NCBI GenBank assembly: GCA_002270565.1
Contig: NQMI01000204.1
Span: 1 to 59,080, forward strand
DNA from: Stenocarpella maydis
Taxonomy: Eukaryota; Ascomycota; Sordariomycetes; Diaporthales; Diaporthaceae
Length of the DNA: 59,080 nt
Direction: 5' to 3'
Shown here: positions 36,405 to 46,418 of the stretch, one piece after another
Layout of the letters: the number at the start of each line of letters is the position of its first letter
How positions within the stretch are numbered: the first letter of the stretch is position 1
Notes under the pieces: generated by a model
Told to the model about the DNA's origin: nothing
Databases searched by the model: none
What the model saw: the letters and a program-made list of their open reading frames with translations, nothing else
Made by a program: the position numbers and the translations under genes

Positions 36405-38269
36405 ATGGCAGGCGCGGTGAAACATGGCCAGGGCGCCGAGACGAAGCCAGTAGTGGTCCGCAAACTCGGAATCAAGTGAGCTCTCCATCTGTTGTTTCAC
36501 ATTGGCATCATGGTGTCTCTGTTTAGCTAACCAAGAACCAACTATCTAGCGAGAAATATCAGCTGGCCATGTACCTACTGGACCAGTACCGCAGCACCAC
36601 TCTGTCTTGTCGCTATGAGATCCCTCCGCGACTTGCAGAATCGCAAACCGAACTGGAGAATGAAGTCAAGCTTGCTGCTGTGGACACTATCATGAGACAC
36701 CCGATGATGCAAGTCAGTATGATAGATGCTACCTCCAAGGCTCCCTCCTGGATCCAGCTCGAGAGTCTCGATCTGAACCAACATATCAAATGGATCGACC
36801 TTGTGGGGCACGACTTGGAGGGCATGTTGAAGGAGACCTTTACCACCCAGCTCGATGAGCGTTTCCCAGACCTTTGTAACAGGCAGCCGGGCTGGAAAGT
36901 TACCATCATCCGGCAAGTTGATGCTCCCAGGCCTTGCATGGAAGTCCTATTCACTTGGAATCACCCCTGGTTCGACGCCATGGGTGCCAAGGTGTTCCAC
37001 GAAGACCTGATCAAGACTCTGAATGCTCGTGATGGACCACGCAATCAGGCTACCGCAGGCTTAGATGGCAGCATCCTCAAACTAAGCCCGGAGACCCCCT
37101 TGCTCCCAACCCCAATCGAATCCTTAACGGATCTTCCAGTAGATCTGAAGGTCCTCGGCAAGGCACTCTGGGAGGACATGCGGCCGCAGGTCTTGAATCG
37201 CGATGTAACGTGGGCGGCGTGGTGCCCAATCCGCCCCTCTCCGTACAAAACTCAGTACCGGGCTTTCTGGGTTGACCAAGCATCTGTGTCGGCGATTCTA
37301 GCCCTGTGAGTTTCTTCCAACCCCTTCAAAAAATCGGTAATCCCACTTATTATCTATACCTTGGAGGGTTCGCCATGCTGCCGGCTTAGAGACAGGCCAT
37401 TGGCCACGTCCTGGCCATTTCCTCTCCTGACTTGCATGAATCTCTCGAGCTACTTCGGCTGTCTTCCGATCACTGATTCCGGATGCTGCAGGTGTCGGGA
37501 GAAAAAGACGACCATCACCGGCCTGATAAACGGATTAGCTCTGGTCGCCTTCTGTCTTCGCCTTGATGCCACGGCCGCGCCAGGTTTTCAAAGTTCCACC
37601 ATCATGGACCACCGCCGGAACCTACCCCCGGCCTCAGAAGATGCCCCGTGGAAAAAGCATGCCAGGGCAGTGAGCAACTACGTGACGCAGTGCCTCCACA
37701 GATGGGACACGGATCTAGCAACACGGATCCGCTCTAAGCTGCAGCCCTCAACTGCCAGCCAGAACGGAGGGATAAATCTCTCCCCTGAGCTTCAGAGCGA
37801 GCTGTGGGCTGCCTCGGCTCAGAACCGGCTGGAGATAGCTCGAAAGCTGGAAACCGGACTACAGAACGACCTGCTCGGGCTGTTCAAGTATGTCACGGAC
37901 TGGCAGCATACGATGAGCGGCATGGCGAAGAAGAAGCGCCAGTTCACATGGCTGATAACAAACATCGGCGTGCTAGACCCCAGCCTATCGACAGCAGGGG
38001 CCACAACACAGCCGCCAGCTGGCGACAGGGGCGGCGATGGCAGCAGCAGCAAACCTGGTGGTGGGGACAAGCGGTCCATCAGCCGAGCCCAGTTTGGCCT
38101 CAGCACCGAGATCCCCTCCGCGGCCATCGTCTTGTCGCCAGTCGGCGTTGTTGGCAGGGGGATGAGTGTTGGAGCCAGCTGGGGCGACTGTGCGGTTGAT
38201 ACGACGCTAGGAGACCGCATCATGGCTGATCTGGAGAGGTGGCTGGCGCAACTTGCGACCCAATCTTGA
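36405..38269 (+). CDS. alcohol-acetyltransferase-like (AATase family) protein
   Basis: Exons 36405-36475, 36550-37305 and 37492-38269 give 534 residues; all joins keep frame, and the second restores CREKKTTITGLINGLALVAF, a conserved helix. The fold is the BAHD/condensation-like acyltransferase type. The N-terminus VVVRKLGINEKYQLAMYLL is typical of fungal alcohol O-acetyltransferases, the catalytic HxxxD is HPWFD in WNHPWFDAMGAKVF, and near the C-terminus GMSVGASWGDCAVD replaces the DFGWG-like structural motif. A glycine/serine-rich insert lies at about 455-480. It would transfer an acyl group from acyl-CoA to an alcohol or similar acceptor. It stands 150 bp after the MULE and 66 bp before a pogo end, about 12.5 kb from the NRPS, so cluster membership is doubtful but possible. 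Confidence 0.82.
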
Positions 38270-38335
38270 TATACCGGTGTGATCTCTGCCGTAGGCCCTC
38301 CATGAAGGACCTAGGATGTAGACACGAGGGAGATA

Positions 38336-38517
38336 CCATCTGACCCCCACTAGTGGAACACCCCTACCAGTGGAACGAGGACCTACATACAAATATCACC
38401 ACATTAACTTACATATATCACAGCCAATTTTAAAGCTATACACATAGGAATTTGATCAATCTATAGATATTTACTTAGTAAATAAGCTTATGTAGGTAGT
38501 TAGTGTTTTGGGGGCAT
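38336..38517. repeat. second copy of the pogo element's left end, truncated
   Basis: The 182 bases match 40584-40764 almost exactly (one extra C near the start and one A/G difference). They start with the same terminal repeat after a TA. The match ends exactly where base 38518 is undetermined, so the truncation may be an assembly effect. Confidence 0.85.
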
Positions 38518-38518
38518 N
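38518..38518. other. undetermined base (N), probable assembly join
   Basis: The only N in the window. It sits at the exact end of a 182-bp repeat and at a switch to unrelated AT-rich sequence. Confidence 0.8.
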
Positions 38519-40581
38519 TTTGGATTTCTTAGGCGCAACTATCATTTATTGTAATTAAGAAGAAGAACTTAAAGAATATAACTAGTTTATATAATGATCT
38601 TCAATAATACTAAAGATATTATTATTATATTATAATAGCTAATAAGCTAAATTCCTTAACATTATATATATACTTTTATACAAAGATTTTAAGTAGCGTA
38701 AAAACCTTAAAATGTAAAGGCTATAATATATCCAGTCGTCTGCTATGCCAATGTCGTCTACGGTGGCGGTGCTGCAAGTGTTGGCTGGTGACGATGGTGG
38801 CTATATTAATAGTAGTGTTGGTGATAACGACGAGACGACGGCGGTGGCTCTTTGGTCTTGTCCCCTCGCCTGTCTACACCCTAGCCGCCGCCTAGGAGGC
38901 GCTCGTGTATCCATCCTTGCGACACCATTGGCATCGCCATATATGAACTCCCGGCTCTGTTCAAGCCACGGCTCCATCAGGTCGAGGTACCCGCTCAGCC
39001 TTCCGTATCTGCTGGTTGTGGTAACGAAGCCAGCCATCGGGCGGGGTGACAAGCCCGTCGTCCTGCCATTGACCACCGCTAACGCCACTAGGGTGCTCGG
39101 GTGCTTGCTAAGTGGGTGTCGCCCCGCTACGTCGTCGCTACCGTCACCGTAAACCACAAAAGGGTTTTACCAAAGTTGGTCACATGACCCACGTAGATAC
39201 CACCCAGGTGATGTCGGCAACCTTGCTTGGCCACCTGGCCAGCACTTGCATGGCCAGCATACAGGTCAGCCGGGCCCCTCAACGCGTTCCTTCGCGTGTC
39301 CCTCTACGTGCCCCTCCTTCGTGGGGGAATGGGGCCTCAAAGGAGGGGCTTTTGAGGGTTAAGTACGGTGGCCCAGATGCTCGTTTGCGACAAAACCGTC
39401 TGGGCCACTTTACCTAGGGTAAGAGATCTTTGTATTTTGCTTAGAAAACCTTACCTAGGTATACTATGTGGGCTGACCGGGCAACGCCCATGACTCAAGG
39501 ACAAAAGGTAAGAAGACGGTGGTACAAGCGGACGGAAGCAACACGAGGAATGCAAGGAGCGCCCACGAGGAGATGCACACAAGATGCTACCAGCTGTGAG
39601 AGTGCGCAGGCGCAATGGAGTGTTTCGGTCAGATATGAGTGAGCCGTCAAAAGGCCTCTGCTCTGGCGCAGGTGGACAAGCAATCGGGGGGACAAGAGCT
39701 TGACAGAATAACAAAACACAAGACAGCCACGCCACAAGAGGGAGCTTCAACTTTGATATTGACCAAGGGCCAGGCAGCAGGCATGGCGGCAGCAGGCATG
39801 GCAGCTGCAGCCCCCCCAGGCATGTCTGGTGGACTCCAACCCAGCAACCCTGCCTGACAGAGGCCACCAGATGCAGCTTCGACCCGACGTGGTAATGGTG
39901 CTCAGGTGAGTCTGGCGGTGAATTGATCCTGCGGTAGGTAGCAATAGCCTCATTTGAGACATGCCAGTTCAATTAGCCCGGTTGGAATATTGTCAGTTGC
40001 CCTGCAGTATCAGGTCTACTTGGGAATTTGCAAGTCAACTTACGAGGCTACTCGCCCATTTGTGCTGCCCCAGAAGGTCTGATACACGAACGCCCAGATC
40101 CCGTCGAGGTTGGCGATAGCTTCAACGTGGCTCCACACATCCACACCTTGTACCTTGCAGAAATTTCAATACTAATGGTACTTCAGGCCGCTGTCGCCAT
40201 CGTGGCTGTCTTGGCGGACCGTATCTGACATGGTTACATAATCACTCAGCCATCCGTGCAGCCGTGCCGTCTTCGTGGTGCCGTGAACAAACGGTACGTA
40301 CTAGTCGTGCACACATTAACAACCGCACGGTACCAACGTTGAGAGGCCAGCTCAAGATTATGCCACAACAAAGTATACAGTGCCACATATGGCTTGATAC
40401 CATTTATAACAGCTCAGGGATCAATGCAAAGGAGGCAGGCAGCCCCTCGGCGCGATTGCGCAGGAGCTTGGATGCGAACGGCCCCTCATGGGGCTTCATC
40501 GTGACCCGATGTCTTGTGCGTCGCTGAGACCAGCGGGACTTGTAGGCTCCCGTGGCCTTGATGAGCCACCAATCATAGCCA
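38519..40581. other. intergenic, mixed composition, no firm gene
   Basis: AT-rich to about 38730, then GC-rich. Two inverted repeats lie at 39368-39408 and 39411-39461. A minus-strand exon-like stretch at about 40044-40158 reads VDVWSHVEAIANLDGIWAF and VYQTFWGSTNGRV before a GTAAGT donor, but I cannot attach it to a gene. The 173-residue minus frame at 39451-39972 looks spurious. Confidence 0.5.
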
Positions 40582-40583
40582 TA

Positions 40584-42772
40584 CCATCTGACCCCACTAG
40601 TGGAACACCCCTACCAGTGGAACGAGGACCTACATACAAATATCACCACATTAACTTACATATATCACAGCCAATTTTGAAGCTATACACATAGGAATTT
40701 GATCAATCTATAGATATTTACTTAGTAAATAAGCTTATGTAGGTAGTTAGTGTTTTGGGGGCATCGGAGCGGCTGCAATTAGATTCCGAACCCCACACAC
40801 AAATGCCAAACCTGGGGCCCAATTTCTCAATTCTCTTCATAATAGCCCAGCCTATTCCTCTCAATTACCACCCAACCACACAATACCTGGCTACAATGAA
40901 GAGAATATGGCTGATGCCATATTTAATATCATCAATAATGGGCTTACTTTAGGTGAAGCTACCCAAAAGCATAGTGTACCCAAGACAACACTCTTCCGGC
41001 GGATGAATGGTACTGCATCCAAAAGTAAGGCTATTCAGCCCGCTCAACGCCTATCTATTGCCGAGGAGAATAGGCTTGTCAAATGGATCATCAAGCAGGA
41101 ATCACTAGGCTACGCCCCAACAGCCTTAGTAGTGCGGCAAATCGCTAAGGCTATCATAAAGAAACGAGGTGATAATCAGCCTCTTGGGAAGCACTAAATA
41201 GCATCATTTAAAAGCCGCCATAACGATATCAAGACGAAGATTTCTCGCCCTCAAGAAGCAGCCCGATTTGATGGCTTTACGCCAAAGCGGTCCACTAGTA
41301 TTTCAACCACCGAGAGCAATTTAGCTGGGTTAAGCCAGAGTTAACAGTCAATATTAATAAGGGCGGTATTATAGAGGGCCAAGGTATTATTTATATACCT
41401 ATAAAGCTTTATAATAGTTGGTACTAATAAATTTTAGGTATTGACAGCCTTATGCTTGGATCTGCAAAGACCAAAACTGCCCTTAAGAAGATAAGTGGCA
41501 GCCGTACCTGGGTAACCCTTATTAACGCTATCACGGCTTCTGGTCACTATTTACACCCGGGAATCATCTTCAAGGGCAAAGATCTTCAAGCCCAATGGTT
41601 TTTACAAGAGTTCAAGCAGTTATGCCCTTAGCACTATATCACATCGCCCAATGGCTGGACCAACAATGAGATCACCGTAGCATGGCTTCATAATGTTTTT
41701 TTACCCCAGATGAACAAAATCCGAGGAGATAACGATTCCCAAGCAATTCTACTGATTTTAGATAGCCATAAAAGCCATACTTCAGTATTTAAATTCCTTT
41801 AATTGCTATATTAAAGGTTTATTTACTAATGATACTTAGGTAGGCGGAATTCATTAAGGAGTGCTTCTTCGGCAACGTTTTTTTGTGCTTCCTCCCAGCA
41901 CATACTTCTCACGGGCTACAGCCAGCAGATAATAGACATTTCAATGTCCTCAAGGCTGCTTATCAAAAAGAATTAGCCAAACTTAACTCTATCACCGACT
42001 CAGCGCCTGTGGGCAAAATCAACTTCCTTCATTGTTTAGTAAAGGCCAGAGCGGCTGTAAAGCCAACAACTATTCAATCAGCTTGGAGGCATACTAGAAA
42101 TTGGCCTATAAGCCGCTAAAAGGCGTTGAATCACCCGGAAATCCAGCCAAATTGAGAGGATCGTGAGAATGGCATGGCTGAAGCCTTACCTGAGAATGCT
42201 AGCGATAAGGACCTTATCACAAGGGATTACATACTCAAATTGGCTCAAAACACCAGCCCGGCGCAAAGATGGCGGGCTAGGAACATCGCTAACACCTTTA
42301 AGGAAATACAGGCTAGAATAGCCTTCTTGGAGCAAGAAAACGCTAAGCTTAAGGCTCGTAATAGTGCTTAAAGAGGCATAAAGAAACGCCATACCATCCC
42401 TAACCCCAATAAAAAATTTATAAGTATTTATAAGATATTAAGCTAAGGAGGGTCTATTGAAGACCTTGAAGAGGAGTTTCAGGCTCCAGAAGATATACCT
42501 GCTGATGAAGAAGTATTTAAAGGCTTTAGTGATAAGGGACCAGGTAATGAGGATAAGGAGGACATTCCGGCACCAATTGTTATGAGATCTGGGCGTGGAA
42601 TCAAACGGCCGGCTAGATATATGGATTAGCTATCTTCTAAGCTTTAATTTGCTATATAAATCAACTCTCAACACCAATTATTGAGTATTTTATATGCATC
42701 GTGAGTTTGGGCAGTTTGTATGTGGCTCCTCGTTCCACTGGTAGGGGTGTTCCACTAGTGGGTGTCAGATGG
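40584..42772 (+). mobile_element. Tc1-mariner superfamily transposon, pogo/Fot1 type
   Basis: A 2189-bp element with terminal inverted repeats of about 45 bp (CCATCTGACACCCACTAGTG type at each end), flanked by TA at 40582-40583 and 42773-42774, the usual mariner target duplication. It encodes one transposase on the plus strand, now interrupted by stops. The left end is also present as a partial copy at 38336-38517. Confidence 0.9.
40907..42371 (+). pseudogene. pogo/Fot1-type transposase, interrupted
   Basis: The N-terminal helix-turn-helix region is readable: MADAIFNIINNGLTLGEATQ, KHSVPKTTLFRRMNG, then RLSIAEENRLVKWIIKQESL (CENP-B/Tc5-type DNA-binding domain), ending at a TAA at about 41195. 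Downstream fragments carry the DDE_1 nuclease: SAKTKTALKKISGSRTWVTL, the second acidic strand in ILLILDSHKSH, and FLPAHTSHGLQPAD. Stops at several points, including TAA before HYITSP, fall where TGG, CAA or CAG are expected. It once cut and pasted its own element; now inactive. Further Lys/Glu-rich coding to about 42371 is the C-terminal tail. Confidence 0.8.
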
Positions 42773-42773
42773 T

Positions 42774-43321
42774 AACATCTCCGAAGGGTTTGCGATCCAG
42801 TTGCAGAACGCATCATTCCGGGATATCCACAACCACTTCCTGAACATTTGGGACTGGGGTCAGGGAGACCAGCACCTTTTTGTCAGTCCGGCTGGTAACT
42901 CGACGAATGAGCTGACGCTCGTGGACGGCGTCATCACTCTGCCTTGGAGCCCGCCTCGCCGCGCATGCATAAATGGAGAGTACGAAGTGAAGGACAATAC
43001 GACAAAAATCTTCATGACGGACCGCAGTGACCCTCGCGCAATCTTCAAGGCTGTCTATGGCTGCAACCCGGACACAGACGCCTTGCAGACGGAGCTCCAC
43101 ATTGCCTCCCGGGGTGATTTGGCTCAAGGGGGCACTGTTGGTGTACGGCCATTCAATTTCATGTACGACTTTCGTTGGATCCCGGAAGGGACCACAGGTA
43201 AGTTTTGTCTCGTAGTCCCAGGCTGGACCAGGCCCATGTTTTGCTTACTCTACCGCTCAACGCAGCCTACGACCCTGACCGCCCTTTTTCAAAGGCGACT
43301 CTTGTTGTGGTGTATCCTTGA
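42774..43321 (+). pseudogene. 3' fragment of an unrecognised gene, cut by the pogo element
   Basis: The open frame continues out of the transposon's right end: NISEGFAIQLQNASFRDIHN, GDQHLFVSPAGN, ELTLVDGVITLPWSP, VRPFNFMYDFRWIPEGTT. An intron 43198-43265 follows; splicing gives AYDPDRPFSKATLVVVYP and a TGA at 43319-43321. Codon use and the clean intron show a real gene. About 160 residues remain and the start is missing. I do not recognise the fold. The right end of the element lies immediately upstream, so the gene was broken by transposition or its 5' part has been displaced. Confidence 0.65.
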
Positions 43322-44145
43322 CCATGTGCGTTGGCAAGCTACTTAATATATAGCTGGAGTCTTGAGGGGTGGGGGGCACAGGCAAAGGAAATCGGCTCCA
43401 GTTAGGGAAGGCTACTAGCACACGTGAAGGAAACCACTGTTGGAAGAGTACCTAGGTAGGTAGGTATTGAACCATCAGGCATCGAAGCCACAGGGGTCTC
43501 ATGTGTTTTCAGTGGTAGGGTGACGTTGCCAGACCTAGGTAGTATGTCAATGAAATTCGGGGGTTCAGTGGGTAGTCTAATACACGTTGATTCTGCTTAC
43601 AATGGCAATTTCTGTTGATTTTCAGAGTACGAGCGGGAAGAGTGTGGTTGCGGGACAGTAAAACCCCATTGCTTGGGCGCGAAGAGCCAGGCCAAAATAG
43701 GATGTGGCCCGAGCGCCCCGTTGTCCCTCAGCATGCTTTCAGGCTAGCTCCAAGAAAAAAATCCACTCCCAAACCTCGCGTTGACGACAGCAGCACCCCT
43801 CCCCCATTCCTCCCCCACCCCCCCCCCCCGCGCCGCCTGTCTTTCAGGGCGCATATGCTGCCGTGACCTCTCCAACTGTGTGACCGAACCAATGCTTCAC
43901 AGGTGATTTGATCTTGTACCTCGGTGTGTGTCTCAGTAACCAAATACGGACGGCCTGGTGGCCCCGTTGCAGCATCTGCTTTCCATCCTCACGGTCCCCC
44001 TAGCGAGCCTCTCGCAGGCTCCCTTTGAGCCTCTCATACAAGGCAATTGCCGCCTGTCCCTGCCTGAAGAAGCCCAAAATGTGGTAGTGGGGGATGACAG
44101 CCCAGCAGCCGATGATGACATCAATCCGTCGGATACATATCGAAG
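43322..44145. other. intergenic, boundary between accessory and core regions
   Basis: No gene supported. Contains TACCTAGGTAGGTAGGTA near 43449 and a C-run near 43818. Likely includes the promoter and 5' leader of the BTB gene. Confidence 0.5.
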
Positions 44146-45882
44146 ATGCAGGGCGAACGATCCAACACGAGCACGCCGCTGGGCAACACCAACAACCACC
44201 ACTCCTCTTCGGCTGCCCAGCACCAACAGTCTCAAGCACAGCCCCAGTCGGCCTCGCCTATCCAGCTCATCTCCAAGATCCCTTATATCCTGCCCCATGA
44301 GCGCGTCTTCCCCATCCAGATCGGCTCCGAGCTATACAAGCTCTCGGGCGCGTCCCTCTCGTCAGACGGTACGTCCTGCGTCCCCCAGAGCACGGACTGA
44401 TAGACATGTGCTTGTCGGCCTTCACAGATGCTGACGACGTGACACACAGCACCGTCCTACTTCTCCCAATACTTCCTCTGCCAGATCAAGCGGGCTGAAG
44501 AGGCGGGCCAGGACATAGGCAGCGCTATCCGCACCCTTTACATCGACCGAGATCCAGTCACCTTCAAGGACATTTCACTCCATCTCCAGGGCTACCACGT
44601 CCAGCCCCGCGATGGGACGCACTTTGTGCGCCTCTTCGCCGACGCCCAATTCTACTCACTGCCCAAGCTCATCTCTCAGCTCTACGAGGAGTCCATCTTC
44701 ATCTCCATCGGCCACCGCGAGTTCCAGATCCCGCGCGACTCCTTCTCCGAGCCTGGAAACTCGCCCAACTTCTTCAGCCTGGGCTTTGCCATCTTCTTTA
44801 GCAACCCCTCTGCCGACCTGTTCCCCGGGCTGGACAGGGAGGGCCTCATCCGCCCGCCCAGCATTCTGCCCCCGAGCGTGCCTAACCGCAGCGCCGACAC
44901 TTTCGCAGAGCTGCTGCACCTTCTGAGGGGCTACCCCGTCGAGATCCGCTCCGAGGCCCACCGTGACGCCCTCTTGCGCGATTGCCGCTACTTCAACTTC
45001 AAGGGCGTCGAGCAGCGCCTGATCCCCCATTCAATCACCTTCAACCAGTCCCGCGCCAAGGACGAGATCGCACTGCGCCTCGAGGACATCCTGAAGTCGG
45101 GAATCTCGGTCCTGCCGGAGCGCATTGACGTCGCCGCCAGGGAAAAGGACAACTTCCTCGGCTGGGTCAACTACGCCCGGCCCTTTGTTGACAGCAGCCA
45201 GAGGCCCCTAGAGCTGGTCCTTGAGATCGGCCGCGAGAGCACGCGCCTGCACTTTGACAAGGACGGCCCCGGCGGTGGCACGCGGCTGGAATTCTTCCGC
45301 GAGGTGCGCACCAGGGTGACGAAGCTCTTCGAGGTCATCGCGTCCAAGCTCAACCTCCCCCCGACCACTCAGCCCCTGGGCCTCCTGATGGCGAGCGGTG
45401 GCGCGTCGAGCCAGCCCGCCACCCCAGGGAATACCCCGCTCAGCGAGGACCTCGTCAAGTGTGTTCTGGAGGCCGAGACGGCTATTACGCTGGACGGACA
45501 GAGCTACACAGGTCACCTCCCCGGCGCGTTCGACTCGGCGGATGATATGTTTGAGGCTGCCGGCGGCGGCGGCAACAACATGTCAGCGCCATCGAGCGCC
45601 GGCCCGGCAAACATGGACTCACCGGCCAGCTTCGCTGGGCTATCCCTCAACCCCCCCCGGAAACGAAGACGAACAGCGGATGGCAGCGTCGTGGGGGTCG
45701 ACGGAGGCCCAGGCTTGCCGAGCAGGGGTTTCTGGATTGTGCGCACCGGCCAGTGGAGGCTGCGCATACAAGCCGCCAAGAATGGCCGTGGCGCCGTGGA
45801 GTGTGTGCTTATTGCGGTGAAACTGGACGCCATGAGCGGCGAGCATGCCAGGAACGAGGCGAGGGGTTTCTTGAGGGGGTGA
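44146..45882 (+). CDS. BTB/POZ (KCTD-like) domain protein
   Basis: Exons 44146-44368 and 44450-45882 give 551 residues. The N-terminus is Gln/Ser/His-rich (about 35 residues). A BTB_2-type tetramerisation region follows: FPIQIGSELYKLSGASLSSD, APSYFSQYF, IRTLYIDRDPVTFKDISLHL, GYHVQ, FYSLPKLISQLY, with a second BTB-like half (IGHREFQIPRDSF). The C-terminal part has a basic nuclear-type signal, PPRKRRR, near residue 450. Such fungal proteins are nuclear or cytosolic adaptors, sometimes of cullin ligases; the partner is unknown. GC-rich third positions and an even layout mark it as core genome. Confidence 0.85.
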
Positions 45883-46418
45883 GCTGGGCTTTGATTCCCC
45901 CGCCTCCACCGAGGCTGTACGGGATACTCAAGGCAGCACTGTGTGATCCAGGTGCACGACGCCGGCGGGAGCCCTGTCGACAACAGCTGACCCTATGACG
46001 CCACGTGATTGAGATGCAGTGGATATAATAGCGTATCATGATGCCAAGATTCTCGGAGCGAGTTGGTCATCACTTATATTATCGCTTTACTTGCGGGACA
46101 CTGGTGGGCTCGACACCAGTGAACCATGAATTATACTTGGTTCCCCCGTTAACACCGATCTGGAGAGAGGGGGCCCGACATGAAATAAATCAGCGTCCTC
46201 GTGGACAGACCTCGCTACAATGACGTTCAAAGCCCGAAGTCATGCCTCATGACCGTGTCCAGCCTTTCCAACGCCATGAATATGCTGCGAGGTAAACTAG
46301 CCGAACCTCACTCGCAAACGATTGCACAAGAATAAGGTTCTAGCAGCCTTGCTGCCTTGCGGAAAGGAGAGTAAAGTAAAGTCTCCTCCAATATGCCAAT
46401 GTCAAGCTGGCTTACTCC
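45883..46418. other. intergenic between convergent genes
   Basis: No gene, RNA or repeat recognised. Confidence 0.5.

Noticed and set aside
36405..38269. Alcohol-acetyltransferase-like gene as a member of the NRPS cluster
   Set aside because: Separated from the NRPS by about 12.5 kb with at least three unrelated genes and a transposon, and no CCGGTCCGG seen upstream; possible but unsupported.
38801..39157. 118-residue minus-strand frame
   Set aside because: It has some protein-like patches, but no recognisable family and no supporting exon; kept as intergenic.
39451..39972. 173-residue minus-strand frame
   Set aside because: Low-complexity, Leu/Pro/Cys-rich, no domain, and no splice or start context.
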